64,000 bases of DNA from contig NZ_FMAT01000001.1 in the NCBI RefSeq assembly GCF_900094805.1, positions 62,001-126,000 of the forward strand, written 5' to 3'. Origin of the DNA: Arthrobacter sp. NIO-1057 (GTDB lineage: Bacteria > Actinomycetota > Actinomycetes > Actinomycetales > Micrococcaceae). A model generated the notes under the pieces. That model had not been told where the DNA came from. It saw nothing but the letters and a program-made list of their open reading frames with translations, and made no database searches. A program made the position numbers and the translations under genes. Positions 34,562 through 43,402 of this stretch are shown here, piece by piece; positions within the stretch are counted from its first letter, which is position 1, and each line of letters starts with the position of its first letter.

Positions 34562-35646
34562 CAGGGGTAGATCTCCATGCCGTCTTCCATTCCAGGTGCG
34601 GGAGCTGAGCCTGGAACATAACGGAGTACCTCGTCGTTGGTTGTCAGGCCCTTGCGAACCTCGATGACCTTGCCGTCGGTGACCCCAAGTTCAACCTCGG
34701 TGCGAATTTCCTTGCCGTTTTCGTTGAGGATCCACACGGCGCCCTTGTCGACGAGGCCCCGCACAGAGGTTACAGGCACGGTAAGAACGTCCTCGGCTGA
34801 ACCAGCATCGACGTCCATGTTCATATCCAAACCATCAAATACGACAACGTCCGTGGGCACGTCACAAGTGACTTCGCTGCCTGCTGCAGACTCGTTCTGT
34901 AAGCCTGTGCCAGGGCCTTCGACTTGTTCCGTGGTATCTGAATCCGCTGAATCGGTAGTTGATGCTTGGGAAGCGGTATCCCCAACGGTCAGGTTTTTGC
35001 AGGTGAAGGGTTCCGGGCCATTTTCAATGCTGATGGTGGCTTCAAGAGTTTCATCCATGAGGCGGTAGCGATCAAGTGCCTTGATGGTGGCTACGGCTTG
35101 GAAACTTTGTGGTTGGACCGTGGCAAGGTTTTCACCCTTGGTGACGTCATCGCCGATTTCAAAGTTGAACTTACCGACTTTGCCGGTGGCTGAGGCGTAT
35201 ACATCGTGATAGGTAACGGTGGTTTGTGCTTCGGCGGGTATTGAGCTGTCCTGGGTATCTTCCGACTGTTCATCGGCGGAGGAAGCATCTTCATTTAGTG
35301 CAGGTTCGGTGCTGCTTTCCACGCGAATCTGGAAGATCTTGTCTCCTTGGCTGACATTGTCGCCAACTTTCACAAACATCCAATTGACGACACCGGCGGA
35401 GGGCGCGGTGATTGGTTTGGCTTCCACCAGATTGATAGTTCCCGGAAGAGACAGAGAATTATTGATCGTATCCTTTTCGACCATGACTGTTTCGGGTGGA
35501 ATCTCACCGGTTGGGTACAGCTGATCATCTGCGGCGGTGGAGCTTCCACTGAAGGCAAGTTTAACCAGGCTGACGGCGATGAGGGCGCCGATAATTAACC
35601 ATGCGCTCGGGAGGATGATGCGCCTGAAGACGCGACGTTGGCTCAT
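34561..35646 (-). CDS. MacA/HlyD-like adaptor protein of the exporter
   Basis: 361 residues with an N-terminal signal-anchor helix (about 10-32). A biotinyl-lipoyl-like hairpin domain is split by an acidic Ser/Asp-rich insertion (VEAKPITAPSAGVVNWMFVK and later VYASATGKVGKFNFEIGDDV), then a beta-barrel and membrane-proximal region. In Gram-positives such adaptors pair with MacB-like permeases without an outer-membrane partner. Cargo is unknown; peptides or antimicrobials are the usual guess. First gene of the operon; start ATG 35646. Confidence 0.87.
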   Translation of the reverse strand: MSQRRVFRRIILPSAWLIIGALIAVSLVKLAFSGSSTAADDQLYPTGEIPPETVMVEKDTINNSLSLPGTINLVEAKPITAPSAGVVNWMFVKVGDNVSQGDKIFQIRVESSTEPALNEDASSADEQSEDTQDSSIPAEAQTTVTYHDVYASATGKVGKFNFEIGDDVTKGENLATVQPQSFQAVATIKALDRYRLMDETLEATISIENGPEPFTCKNLTVGDTASQASTTDSADSDTTEQVEGPGTGLQNESAAGSEVTCDVPTDVVVFDGLDMNMDVDAGSAEDVLTVPVTSVRGLVDKGAVWILNENGKEIRTEVELGVTDGKVIEVRKGLTTNDEVLRYVPGSAPAPGMEDGMEIYP

Positions 35647-35878
35647 GCTGCAACTCTATTCATCCTATCTTTTTACCAAATCATTCAGGTAACACCAAGC
35701 CTATTAACAGCGAGTGGACAAAATTTTATTTGTGAGTGTTGATTTTTACTTATCAAGTCAACCAGCACTAGGAAACGCAAACCAGCCACTCAGTGGTAGT
35801 AGCTTGTCTACATCCAACGATGAAATGGTACGCATGAGTAATTAGGAATTCTGGCAACGCAAAACCTAGGGCGCGCAA
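35647..35878. other. Intergenic region upstream of the exporter operon
   Basis: About 230 AT-richer bases between the exporter promoter side and the secreted-protein terminator. It should hold the exporter promoter on the minus strand. I see no gene and no convincing RNA element. Confidence 0.5.
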
Positions 35879-35907
35879 GAGGCCCGGAGCATGGTGCTCC
35901 GGGCCTC
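35879..35907 (-). terminator. Terminator of the secreted-protein gene
   Basis: A perfect 13-bp GC-rich stem (35879-35891 with 35895-35907) with a TGG loop, about 50 bases beyond the gene end. Confidence 0.85.
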
Positions 35908-35957
35908 GAAGGGAATTATCTACGGCCATTTCCGTTGAATGACTCGTTAGGTAACCT

Positions 35958-36692
35958 CTATTTGGATATGGACTTGCTGTTCGTGGCCGCTGCCCAAGTC
36001 GCTGTCGGAATCGATAAACGGTACGTCTTCTTTTTGGACTGTTTGACGGTGAGTTTTGCAGTTCCCTTTTTCAGTGTGACCGTTTTCAAGGTCTTCCAGG
36101 AATTGCCGGATTTCACCTGGAACTTGGCCTTTTTGGCGTTGTACTGCCCATACCTGTACTTTTCAGGTGAGTAGACCTGTGCCTTGGCGGTCAGAGATAC
36201 TTTACTGCCTGATCGTTTGGCAGTTAGTGAACTCTTAGTCTTGCCTCGAACGTAGAAGCTTTTGCTGGTTCGGTCTGTGTAGTCAACGTAGTCGGTATCT
36301 TCAAAACCGAAGTACGAATCCCAGTAGCTGTACGAGGCGGAAACATCTGCCGGGCCGACTTTGTAGGTGCCAAGTCCGTCCCAGGATGGGCAGATGAGCG
36401 CACGGTTTGTAATCTTGCGATTTTCAAACCACAGTGAATGAACGAGACCACCATTTCGTGTCACGTCGATACTGGCGTAGGAATCTACATAATCGTTTTT
36501 GACCTTAGATGAGGCTTTGACGGAAACATAGTGACAATTGGAATCAGCCACGGTGATGGATGAAGCGGAATAGCCGGTGATGTCGATGGGCCGTTCGCTG
36601 GCCTGTGCTGGAACTGTTCCAGCGATGAGCAATCCGGTGGCTGCTAGGCCAGCGGTGATGTTGCGAAAATGACGAAGTGCAGTAGCTTGCAT
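35958..36692 (-). CDS. Secreted protein of unknown function
   Basis: 244 residues. A Sec signal peptide (HFRNITAGLAATGLLIAGTV, cleavage likely after AQA near residue 31) leads to a mature protein rich in Tyr, Ser and Lys. The mature part looks all-beta, with an N-terminal Ig-like region and a C-terminal repeat of the kind KAKFQVKSGNSWKTLKTVTL, known from actinobacterial surface proteins. Two Cys residues (near SNCHYV and LICPSW) could form a disulfide. ATG 36692 follows a strong GGGGAGG. It is a single gene with its own terminator. No enzyme motif is seen. Confidence 0.8.
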   Translation of the reverse strand: MQATALRHFRNITAGLAATGLLIAGTVPAQASERPIDITGYSASSITVADSNCHYVSVKASSKVKNDYVDSYASIDVTRNGGLVHSLWFENRKITNRALICPSWDGLGTYKVGPADVSASYSYWDSYFGFEDTDYVDYTDRTSKSFYVRGKTKSSLTAKRSGSKVSLTAKAQVYSPEKYRYGQYNAKKAKFQVKSGNSWKTLKTVTLKKGTAKLTVKQSKKKTYRLSIPTATWAAATNSKSISK

Positions 36693-36722
36693 GACGTCCT
36701 CCCCATGTGAGTGCGAGTGAAT

Positions 36723-36752
36723 GTTCAAAGAAAATTTCGTGAACATTTGAAC
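36723..36752. promoter_or_regulatory. Inverted repeat in the leader of the secreted-protein gene
   Basis: GTTCAAA (36723-36729) and TTTGAAC (36746-36752) form a dyad, with an extra GTGAAC copy between them. It lies 31-60 bases upstream of the ATG and may be an operator or a leader hairpin. Confidence 0.3.
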
Positions 36753-37171
36753 TATAAATGACTCATTGGACAATTTGGAGATTCAGCGGCCAATCTTTAA
36801 AAAATGACGGGACATTATTCAGTCACAAAATGAACAATCAACTTAAGTGGATGACATTGACACTGAGAATGGTGCGAAAAAGTCGTGAATCGAACATAGT
36901 TGAATACTTTTCGAATGCCAAAACCAATGAGCGCCACAAAACTGGATTCGAACGTAGCTCAACTCTGTTCGAAGAGGCCTTGTCCCAAATGCCAACAAGA
37001 TCTGTACCGCGGTGCCTACAGCGAGGTTTCAGATTTCTTGGGCGACTATGTTGTCTCGCAGGACCCTAAGAAGCCTCTGTCTGTTTTCTCCAAAAGATCT
37101 GGTAATAACCCCAGAGCGGGAGTAAAATCGGTTGACGTACAGTTGTTCGAATTGGGGGATTTGAAGGTGCA

Positions 37172-37195
37172 GCAAAACGCTCGCAATCGTTTTGC
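37172..37195. repeat. 8-bp hairpin in the geneless region
   Basis: GCAAAACG (37172-37179) pairs with CGTTTTGC (37188-37195) over an 8-base loop. It lies 16 bases before the larger inverted repeat at 37211. Confidence 0.4.
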
Positions 37196-37210
37196 ATCTT
37201 TAGATAAGCA

Positions 37211-37290
37211 GAGGATCAGTCCTGATCTGTACGGTCGCATGGGGGCGATTGTAGCGGGGCCTACCCAAACTAGTCGCAGGACTGATCCTC
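37211..37290. repeat. 14-bp perfect inverted repeat with 52-base spacer
   Basis: GAGGATCAGTCCTG (37211-37224) and CAGGACTGATCCTC (37277-37290) are exact complements. The left arm also contains its own dyad (GATCAG-TC-CTGATC), so two mutually exclusive hairpins are possible. Confidence 0.5.
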
Positions 37291-37556
37291 AAGTTTCCCG
37301 TTCTCATGAGTTTTGACGTATCAATTCCCATGGTGCGGTCACCCCTGAGTTAAACGCTGGAATCGGTATTGAGCAACTGGAGTGCCGGAATTATCTGAGA
37401 CTGACCGGTTCGACTTAGATGTCCATTGCAGTGTAACTAGCGGTAGCTGGCGGGGAAGTGTTTGCCGCGTCAGATTGATTGGAACGTTGTTGAAGGGTGA
37501 AGACCCACATCGTAGCCGACGTACCTTTCACGGCAAACGGGATCTTCGTCGGCCGA

Positions 37557-37604
37557 CATAATGAATGCCGGGCCAATCGTTTGGTTGACCCGGCATTTAT
37601 TATG
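37557..37604 (-). terminator. Terminator of ilvD
   Basis: A 16-bp stem with one mismatch (37557-37572 with 37589-37604), with additional pairing inside the loop and AT-rich flanks. It lies 26 bases after the ilvD stop. Confidence 0.85.
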
Positions 37605-37630
37605 CGCTGGAAGTTCCAGCGGTGATGTGG

Positions 37631-39553
37631 TTAAGCCTTGGCACCCGCGCGGGCAGCTGCCGCTTCACGCTCATCGGCTTCACGCAGTGCACGCTCCACA
37701 CGATCAACGTCGCGAACTGCACCCTTATCGGCGGAAAGGGCCATCGCAGCATAAGCGCGCAGCGCAGGGGAGACCACGCGCTCGCGGTTAGCAGGGCGGT
37801 AACCGGTAGTAGCGATCAAGCGCTCACGACGCTCAGCCAGAACTTCCTCGGAAACGTTCAAGGTCAGTTCACGAGTTGGGATATCGATGGAGATGGTATC
37901 TCCGTCTTCTACCAACGCGATCATGCCACCGGAAGCAGCTTCTGGGGAAACGTGGCCGATGGAAAGGCCTGAAGTACCGCCAGAGAAACGTCCGTCGGTG
38001 ATCAGTGCGCAGGACTTGCCCAGGCCACGTCCCTTCAGGAATGAGGTTGGGTAGAGCATTTCCTGCATGCCCGGACCACCCTTTGGACCCTCGTAGCGGA
38101 TGACAACAACGTCGCCTTCCTTCACCTGCTTGTTCAGGATTTTCTCCACTGCCTCGTCCTGGGATTCGCAGACCACAGCCGGCCCGGAGAAGGTCCAGAT
38201 CGACGGGTCGACTCCAGCGGTCTTGACCACTGCGCCGTCCACGGCGATGTTGCCGCGCAGCACGGCCAGGCCGCCGTCCTTGGAGTAGGCGTTCTCTACC
38301 GAGTGGATGCAGCCTTCGGCGTCATCGGTGTCCAGTGCCGCCCACTTCTCGGACTGCGAGAATGCGGTGGAGGAGCGCTTGCCGCCCGGGGCCGCGTGCC
38401 ACAGATCGAAGGATTCCTTTGTCGCCTTGCCGCCACGGATATCCCAGTTGTCGAGCCATTCGCCCAGGGTTGCCGAGTGGACGGTGTGCACGGTTTCATC
38501 CAGCAGGCCGCCACGGCGCAATTCGCCGAGGATGGCAGGGATGCCGCCGGCGCGGTGGACATCTTCCATGTAGTAGATGGTGCCGTTGCCGGCAGCGTTC
38601 GGCGCTACCTTGGCTAGGCATGGCACACGGCGGGAGACTGCGTCGATTTCATCCAAGCCGAAGTCCACGCCGGCCTCGCGGGCGGCAGCCAGCAGGTGCA
38701 GGATGGTGTTGGTGGAACCGCCCATGGCGATGTCCAAGGCCATGGCGTTGCCGAAGGCTTCCACGGTGGCGATGCTGCGAGGCAGAACCGACTCGTCGCT
38801 CTCGCCGTAGTAGCGGTTGGCGATATCCACTACCAGCTTGCCTGCGTTCTGGTACAGATCCTTGCGGGCGGTGTGGGTCGCCAGAGTGGAGCCGTTGCCT
38901 GGCAGCGAGAGGCCCATGGCCTCGGTCAGGCAGTTCATCGAGTTGGCGGTGAACATGCCGGAGCAGGACCCACAGGTTGGGCAGGCCGACTCTTCGATGC
39001 GCAGCAGGTCTGCGTCGGAGACGTTTTCGTTCACTGCTTCAGAGATGGCGTCAACCAGGTCCAGGGTGCGTACGGTGCCGTCAACCAGGGTGGCGCGGCC
39101 CGATTCCATGGGGCCGCCGGAAACGAACACGGTCGGGATGTTCAGGCGCAGGGCGGCCATGAGCATGCCGGGGGTGATCTTGTCGCAGTTGGAGATGCAG
39201 ATCAGCGCGTCGGCGCAGTGGGCGTTGACCATGTACTCCACGGAGTCCGCGATCAGGTCGCGGGACGGCAGGGAGTAGAGCATGCCACCGTGGCCCATGG
39301 CGATGCCGTCATCAACGGCGATGGTATTAAATTCGCGGGGGATACCACCGGCGGCTTCGATGGCCTCAGAAACGATGCGACCTACTGGCTGTAGGTGAGT
39401 ATGTCCTGGTACGAACTCGGTGAAGCTATTGGCCACGGCGATGATTGGCTTGCGGCCAAGGTCAGCGCCGTTAACGCCGGCTGCGCGGAACAGTGCGCGA
39501 GCGCCGGCCATGTTGCGGCCATGGGTAACGGTATGTGAACGAAGTGTGGTCAT
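37631..39553 (-). CDS. ilvD: Dihydroxy-acid dehydratase
   Basis: A 640-residue enzyme of valine, isoleucine and pantothenate synthesis that dehydrates 2,3-dihydroxy-3-methyl acids to 2-keto acids. Iron-sulfur Cys residues lie in [12 protein letters not shown] and [17 protein letters not shown], together with the Mg-site Asp in [13 protein letters not shown]. Length and the [14 protein letters not shown] segment match the E. coli-type 4Fe-4S enzyme. It stands alone, not in an ilv operon. It is divergent from an XRE/MmyB-type regulator with 84 bp between start codons, including a perfect palindrome. Confidence 0.96.
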   Translation of the reverse strand: MTTLRSHTVTHGRNMAGARALFRAAGVNGADLGRKPIIAVANSFTEFVPGHTHLQPVGRIVSEAIEAAGGIPREFNTIAVDDGIAMGHGGMLYSLPSRDLIADSVEYMVNAHCADALICISNCDKITPGMLMAALRLNIPTVFVSGGPMESGRATLVDGTVRTLDLVDAISEAVNENVSDADLLRIEESACPTCGSCSGMFTANSMNCLTEAMGLSLPGNGSTLATHTARKDLYQNAGKLVVDIANRYYGESDESVLPRSIATVEAFGNAMALDIAMGGSTNTILHLLAAAREAGVDFGLDEIDAVSRRVPCLAKVAPNAAGNGTIYYMEDVHRAGGIPAILGELRRGGLLDETVHTVHSATLGEWLDNWDIRGGKATKESFDLWHAAPGGKRSSTAFSQSEKWAALDTDDAEGCIHSVENAYSKDGGLAVLRGNIAVDGAVVKTAGVDPSIWTFSGPAVVCESQDEAVEKILNKQVKEGDVVVIRYEGPKGGPGMQEMLYPTSFLKGRGLGKSCALITDGRFSGGTSGLSIGHVSPEAASGGMIALVEDGDTISIDIPTRELTLNVSEEVLAERRERLIATTGYRPANRERVVSPALRAYAAMALSADKGAVRDVDRVERALREADEREAAAARAGAKA

Positions 39554-39602
39554 TTTAAAATCTCACCATAAATTTGTTCCCAAACCCAGACGGTGTCGAT
39601 AC

Positions 39603-39616
39603 TAGTAGTACTACTA
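39603..39616. promoter_or_regulatory. Perfect 14-bp palindrome between ilvD and the XRE regulator
   Basis: TAGTAGTACTACTA is an exact palindrome, 22 bases before the regulator ATG and 50 bases before the ilvD ATG. It is a strong candidate for the regulator's own operator. Confidence 0.65.
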
Positions 39617-39637
39617 CCATGATAAGAAGGCTGGGTT

Positions 39638-40417
39638 ATGAACGCAGGTCAGCGTCGTCGCGAGGAACTGGCGGCATTCTTGAAGGACCGTCGCGCTCGT
39701 GCCGATAGGGCATCGCACGGTTTGCCCGAGGTTGGACGCAGCCGGGTCAGGGGATTGCGCCGCGAGGAAGTGGCCACGCTCGCTGGGGTGTCCGCCACAT
39801 GGTACACGTGGTTGGAACAAGCCCGTGACATTAATCCGTCGCGTCAGGTCATGCAAGCCCTTGCACGACTGTTCCGGCTGAGCGCTGTCGAATCCAGCTA
39901 CCTTTTATCCCTGGCTGGACATGGTGAAGTGGCGCCCGAAGAATCCAGCGCCATGACCCCGGCCCTGCAGCGGCTCTTGGATGTCATGGATTTCCCGGCC
40001 TTCTTGCTTTCCTCGGATTGGGCCATCATCGGTTGGAACGCCGAGTACGCGCAGCTATATCCGCGGATCAGCACCGTGGAAACCGAGGACCGAAACTTGC
40101 TGTGGCTGGTCTTCACCGATGCCCAACTGCGCGAAATGCTGCCCGACTGGGAAAAGCAAAGCCGCGGATTTGTAGGCAGCTTCCGTGCAGAAACCAGAGG
40201 ATGGCTTAGTCCATCGGGTGAAAGCGGCATTGTCGCGAGGGTCTCCGCGGCATCAGAAGAATTTGCGGCGATCTGGAATGAACGGGATGTCGCCGGGTTC
40301 CAGACGGGAGAGCGGCTTTTCCGCCATCCAGCCAAGGGACTGACTCGTTATGAGCAGCACAATCTGACGCCTGCTGAAGCACCGGACCTCACGTTGCTGA
40401 TGTACACGCCGCTATAG
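39638..40417 (+). CDS. XRE-type regulator with MmyB-like ligand domain
   Basis: 259 residues. The N-terminal helix-turn-helix has the MmyB-family form RGLRREEVATLAGVSATWYTWLEQ, followed by a PAS-like domain (about 105-255) with FPAFLLSSDWAIIGWNAEY. In actinobacteria this family usually controls the gene transcribed away from it; members bind fatty acid-like or other small ligands. Here the divergent gene is ilvD, an unusual partner, so it may only control itself. AGAAGG precedes the ATG at 39638. Confidence 0.88.
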   Translation: MNAGQRRREELAAFLKDRRARADRASHGLPEVGRSRVRGLRREEVATLAGVSATWYTWLEQARDINPSRQVMQALARLFRLSAVESSYLLSLAGHGEVAPEESSAMTPALQRLLDVMDFPAFLLSSDWAIIGWNAEYAQLYPRISTVETEDRNLLWLVFTDAQLREMLPDWEKQSRGFVGSFRAETRGWLSPSGESGIVARVSAASEEFAAIWNERDVAGFQTGERLFRHPAKGLTRYEQHNLTPAEAPDLTLLMYTPL

Positions 40418-40622
40418 GTCTCACTTCTTAGCAAGATCTGACCTTTGCGACTCCCTCCTGTGAAACTCATTGTCAAAGACAAGAGCTTGAAATACCGCTG
40501 TAATCTCGCCCTGCAAGACTTGAAGGACCACAGGTTTTAGGGGCCAACAAGTACTCGCGAGAGGTCGATGACTCCCAATTTGATCCGGGCAGCGGCGCCC
40601 CTTAGGCGTAAAGGATTCAATA

Positions 40623-42209
40623 ATGTTCGGACTCGGACTGGTCGTGATTTTGGGAGTGACGATCGTTCTGTGCACAGGGCTGGCTAGCAGGCTGCGAGTT
40701 GCTCCTCCGGTCCTGCTCCTGCTGAGCGGTTTATTGCTTGGATTCCTACCATCGCTTCGAGAAGTCTCGTTGCCTCCCGAAGTGGTTCTGTTCTTGTTCT
40801 TGCCGGCATTGCTGTTCTGGGAAAGCCTGACAACATCACTGCGTGAAATTCGAGCGAACCTCCGGGGCATCATCTTGGCCAGCACCTTGCTGGTTGTAGC
40901 AACTGCTGGAGCCGTTGCCGTTATTGGGCATCTCTTCGGCATGGCCTGGGGACCGGCCTGGGTCCTCGGCGCGGCTCTCGCACCGACGGATGCCACCGCG
41001 GTCGGCGCGCTGACCCGCAATTTGTCACGTCGAGACGTAACTCTGTTGAAAGCCGAAAGCCTGATCAATGACGGCACGGCGCTGGTCATTTATGGCATTG
41101 CCGTGGGCGCCACAGTGGGAACCGAAAAAATTACCGCGCTGCATGTTTCGTGGCTGGTGATCCTAGCTTACGTAGGTGGAATTCTTGTTGGAGCTGTTCT
41201 GGCCCTGGTGGTGATTCGACTACGCGCGCAGATGAACAGTCCCGCCCAAGAAACAGTCTTGACCACACTCACGCCATTTCTTGCGTACTTCCTTGCCGAG
41301 ATCATCGAAGCCTCCGGCGTTCTGGCAGTTGTCACGGCTGGTCTGATCATGAGCCAGGCAAGGCCTCGGCGATCTCGGGCGGGATCTCGTCGTCAGTCCG
41401 ACGGTTTCTGGAGCCTGTCCACGTTCATACTCAACGCGTCGTTGTTCGTGCTCGTGGGACTCGAACTGCATGCCGCGGCCCTGCTCTTGAACGGCGATTT
41501 GGTGGTTCGGGGGCTGATGCTCGTCGCCATCATTTCGCTTAGCCTGATCATTGTGAGGATCGGCCATCTCTTTACGGTGACCTACATTATCCGGCTACTG
41601 GATCGTAGACCTGCACAGCGGCTTCGCCGAGTTAGCCATAGGGCTCGAATTGTCAGCGGAGTCGCAGGCTTTCGCGGAGCAGTGTCTCTGGCTGCCGCGC
41701 TCGGAGTGCCCATGCTGGTTGCCTCGGGTGAGCCATTGCCCGAACGGGATTTAATAGTTTTTGTCACGTCAGGGGTTATCGGGGTCACCATTCTTGTCCA
41801 GGGGCTGATCTTGCCGGCGGTCGTGCGGTGGGCTGCGCTCGCACAGGATACGGCCATGCACGAGGAACGTTATCTAGCTGAACGAACGGCCACGCAAGAA
41901 GCCTTGGCGGCGCTTGACGAGGCCGCCATGGCACTGGGCACCGACAGCACTGTGAGCCAGAGGCTCCGCAAAGACTACGAATCCCATCTGCGCATCATCA
42001 ACGCCAGCGCTCGAAACATCGACGGTGATGACGAAGTGCGACAAGAACAGCAATACAAGGCTCTGCGTCTGCACATGCTGGAGCAAAAGCGTGCCACCGT
42101 GGTGCGACTGCGCAACGAAGGACATATAGATGACACCGTCCTTCGCATGATCCAGAACAAGCTGGATTCTGAAGAACTGCGCTTGGCGCCCGAGCAGCAT
42201 TCGGAGTAA
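40623..42209 (+). CDS. Na+/H+ antiporter, CPA1/NhaP type
   Basis: 528 residues. About 12-13 helices in the first 410 residues include the ion-binding region LAPTDATAVGAL and the helix with ESLINDGTALVIYG, the CPA1 hallmarks. A cytoplasmic tail of about 110 residues, helical and charged, carries regulation in this family. It exchanges cytoplasmic Na+ (or K+) for external H+ in pH and salt homeostasis. ATG 40623; the 205 bp upstream hold no gene. A strong terminator follows. Confidence 0.94.
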   Translation: MFGLGLVVILGVTIVLCTGLASRLRVAPPVLLLLSGLLLGFLPSLREVSLPPEVVLFLFLPALLFWESLTTSLREIRANLRGIILASTLLVVATAGAVAVIGHLFGMAWGPAWVLGAALAPTDATAVGALTRNLSRRDVTLLKAESLINDGTALVIYGIAVGATVGTEKITALHVSWLVILAYVGGILVGAVLALVVIRLRAQMNSPAQETVLTTLTPFLAYFLAEIIEASGVLAVVTAGLIMSQARPRRSRAGSRRQSDGFWSLSTFILNASLFVLVGLELHAAALLLNGDLVVRGLMLVAIISLSLIIVRIGHLFTVTYIIRLLDRRPAQRLRRVSHRARIVSGVAGFRGAVSLAAALGVPMLVASGEPLPERDLIVFVTSGVIGVTILVQGLILPAVVRWAALAQDTAMHEERYLAERTATQEALAALDEAAMALGTDSTVSQRLRKDYESHLRIINASARNIDGDDEVRQEQQYKALRLHMLEQKRATVVRLRNEGHIDDTVLRMIQNKLDSEELRLAPEQHSE

Positions 42210-42254
42210 GCATTGACCGCCGGCTAACGTGATGCCGCGTTGGAATCGCGAAAA

Positions 42255-42302
42255 GAATCGCGGCTGGAACTCAATTCGTTGATTGATTTCCAGCCGCGAT
42301 TC
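42255..42302. terminator. Bidirectional terminator
   Basis: A perfect 15-bp stem (42255-42269 with 42288-42302) and an 18-base loop between the convergent antiporter and lipoprotein genes. Confidence 0.9.
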
Positions 42303-42314
42303 GACCTGGCAATG

Positions 42315-43025
42315 CTAGTCGAGATCCAAGGTGAACTTCGTTCCGTCTTTGCGAGGGAAGCTGATAGATCCGAGCTCCTCGGCAGTCGCTGGCTCCATGG
42401 CAATGGAAACAACGCCAAAGTCCGTGGCCTTGAATTCAATGGGCGGGCGGAGATCTTCGTGGTTGCCCGGAATCTTCAGCAACTCGGTTCGGGCCGCGCC
42501 TTCGGTGATATCAGGTGGAAGCAAAGCAAGCACCACGCCTGGCTTGTCCTTTGCGCTGTCGATGCTCAGTTTCAGTCCCTCATCCTTCACTACCGATGGG
42601 TCCTCGCACTCAACTTCAGGCCCGTTCAAAGTCGCGGTTCCATCGCCGTCACCGCTATTTGCCCAGGCGATCAAGCACAGCTCATCTTCATCATCGACCG
42701 CCGCGAATTCCTGGGCGTAGGACAACGGAGCCAAGGCACGCAGGCTCGTTGCCTTGATCGACGGTTCGTTGAATTCTGCAGGTGCCTTGTCCTCGTCGCT
42801 CTGATCCTGCGCGAGGGTGGGGATGATGTCCTGTGCGGTGACACTGCCGGCACTGGAAGTAGGAGACGGTGATGATGAGGAGCTTGCGCTAGGAGCCGAC
42901 TGGCTCGATTCGGAAGCAGGTTCAGCCGATGCGCCGGACTTATCGGTTGTTTCGGTGGCCGTTGAGCAAGCAGTGGCTAAGAGAACAGCGCTTAGGCCTA
43001 GGAGGACTGGGAGCTTGGATTTCAT
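42315..43025 (-). CDS. Putative lipoprotein of unknown function
   Basis: 236 residues. A lipoprotein signal peptide ends at the lipobox ATAC (about residues 17-20). A long Ser/Ala/Pro-rich linker (about 21-60) precedes a globular domain with two Cys residues (ELCLIAWANSGDG and EVECEDPSV), likely a disulfide. The protein is anchored on the outer face of the membrane. GAGGGATCCCG precedes the ATG. No family recognised. Confidence 0.8.
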   Translation of the reverse strand: MKSKLPVLLGLSAVLLATACSTATETTDKSGASAEPASESSQSAPSASSSSSPSPTSSAGSVTAQDIIPTLAQDQSDEDKAPAEFNEPSIKATSLRALAPLSYAQEFAAVDDEDELCLIAWANSGDGDGTATLNGPEVECEDPSVVKDEGLKLSIDSAKDKPGVVLALLPPDITEGAARTELLKIPGNHEDLRPPIEFKATDFGVVSIAMEPATAEELGSISFPRKDGTKFTLDLD

Positions 43026-43402
43026 CGGGATCCCTCGGATTCAGTGGTAGATGTAGCAGCAACGTTCAAGTTTGCGTGCTCGACAAGGTGCACAGTAAGC
43101 TGTCCTTCTTCCCAAACGCCTGAGTGAAAACAGGTATGTGGCTAGGGGTTTAAACCCATCTTAAGTTCAAACGCTAACACCCGTTTCATCTGGCAAGCAA
43201 GCATTTTATTCCAGATATTTGCTCAAATCGACAAAGTCCTGAATGTCCATGCTTTCAAGGTGAAGCTTTGATGAAAATTGCCTCGTTGGACGTCGCTGCG
43301 CGTCTTGGGTTGACTCCGTTTCCGGGTGCTCCGAAGGGTCGCACAGTCCAGGGGCCTAGAGAGGCTGCTGTGCGACTAATTCACGAAATCAGAATGGAGG
43401 TC
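43026..43402. other. Intergenic region with a 12-bp palindrome
   Basis: 377 bp without a convincing gene. GGGTTTAAACCC at 43146-43157 is a perfect palindrome and stands about 120 bases upstream of the lipoprotein start. A 71-codon frame from 43268 overlaps the hydrolase gene end and is not accepted as a gene. Confidence 0.4.

Larger units (their letters stand above)
36774..37556. other. Long region without a convincing gene
   Basis: About 780 bp between the secreted protein and the ilvD terminator. Open frames exist (for example 36900-37316 plus strand and 37046-37240 minus strand) but they lack ribosome sites, family motifs and plausible composition. The first 250 bp are markedly AT-rich. 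TTCGAA occurs four times between 36909 and 37150. Two stable inverted repeats are listed separately. It could be a decayed gene, an untranslated RNA locus, or an insertion scar. Confidence 0.5.

Noticed and set aside
36880-36985. Possible actinobacterial SOS box (CGAAC...GTTCG) among the TTCGAA motifs
   Set aside because: No pair has the required 4-base spacing; spacers are 3 or more than 10 bases.
36900-37316. A 138-codon open frame in the geneless region
   Set aside because: No ribosome site, no motif, unusual composition, and it runs through two stable inverted repeats.
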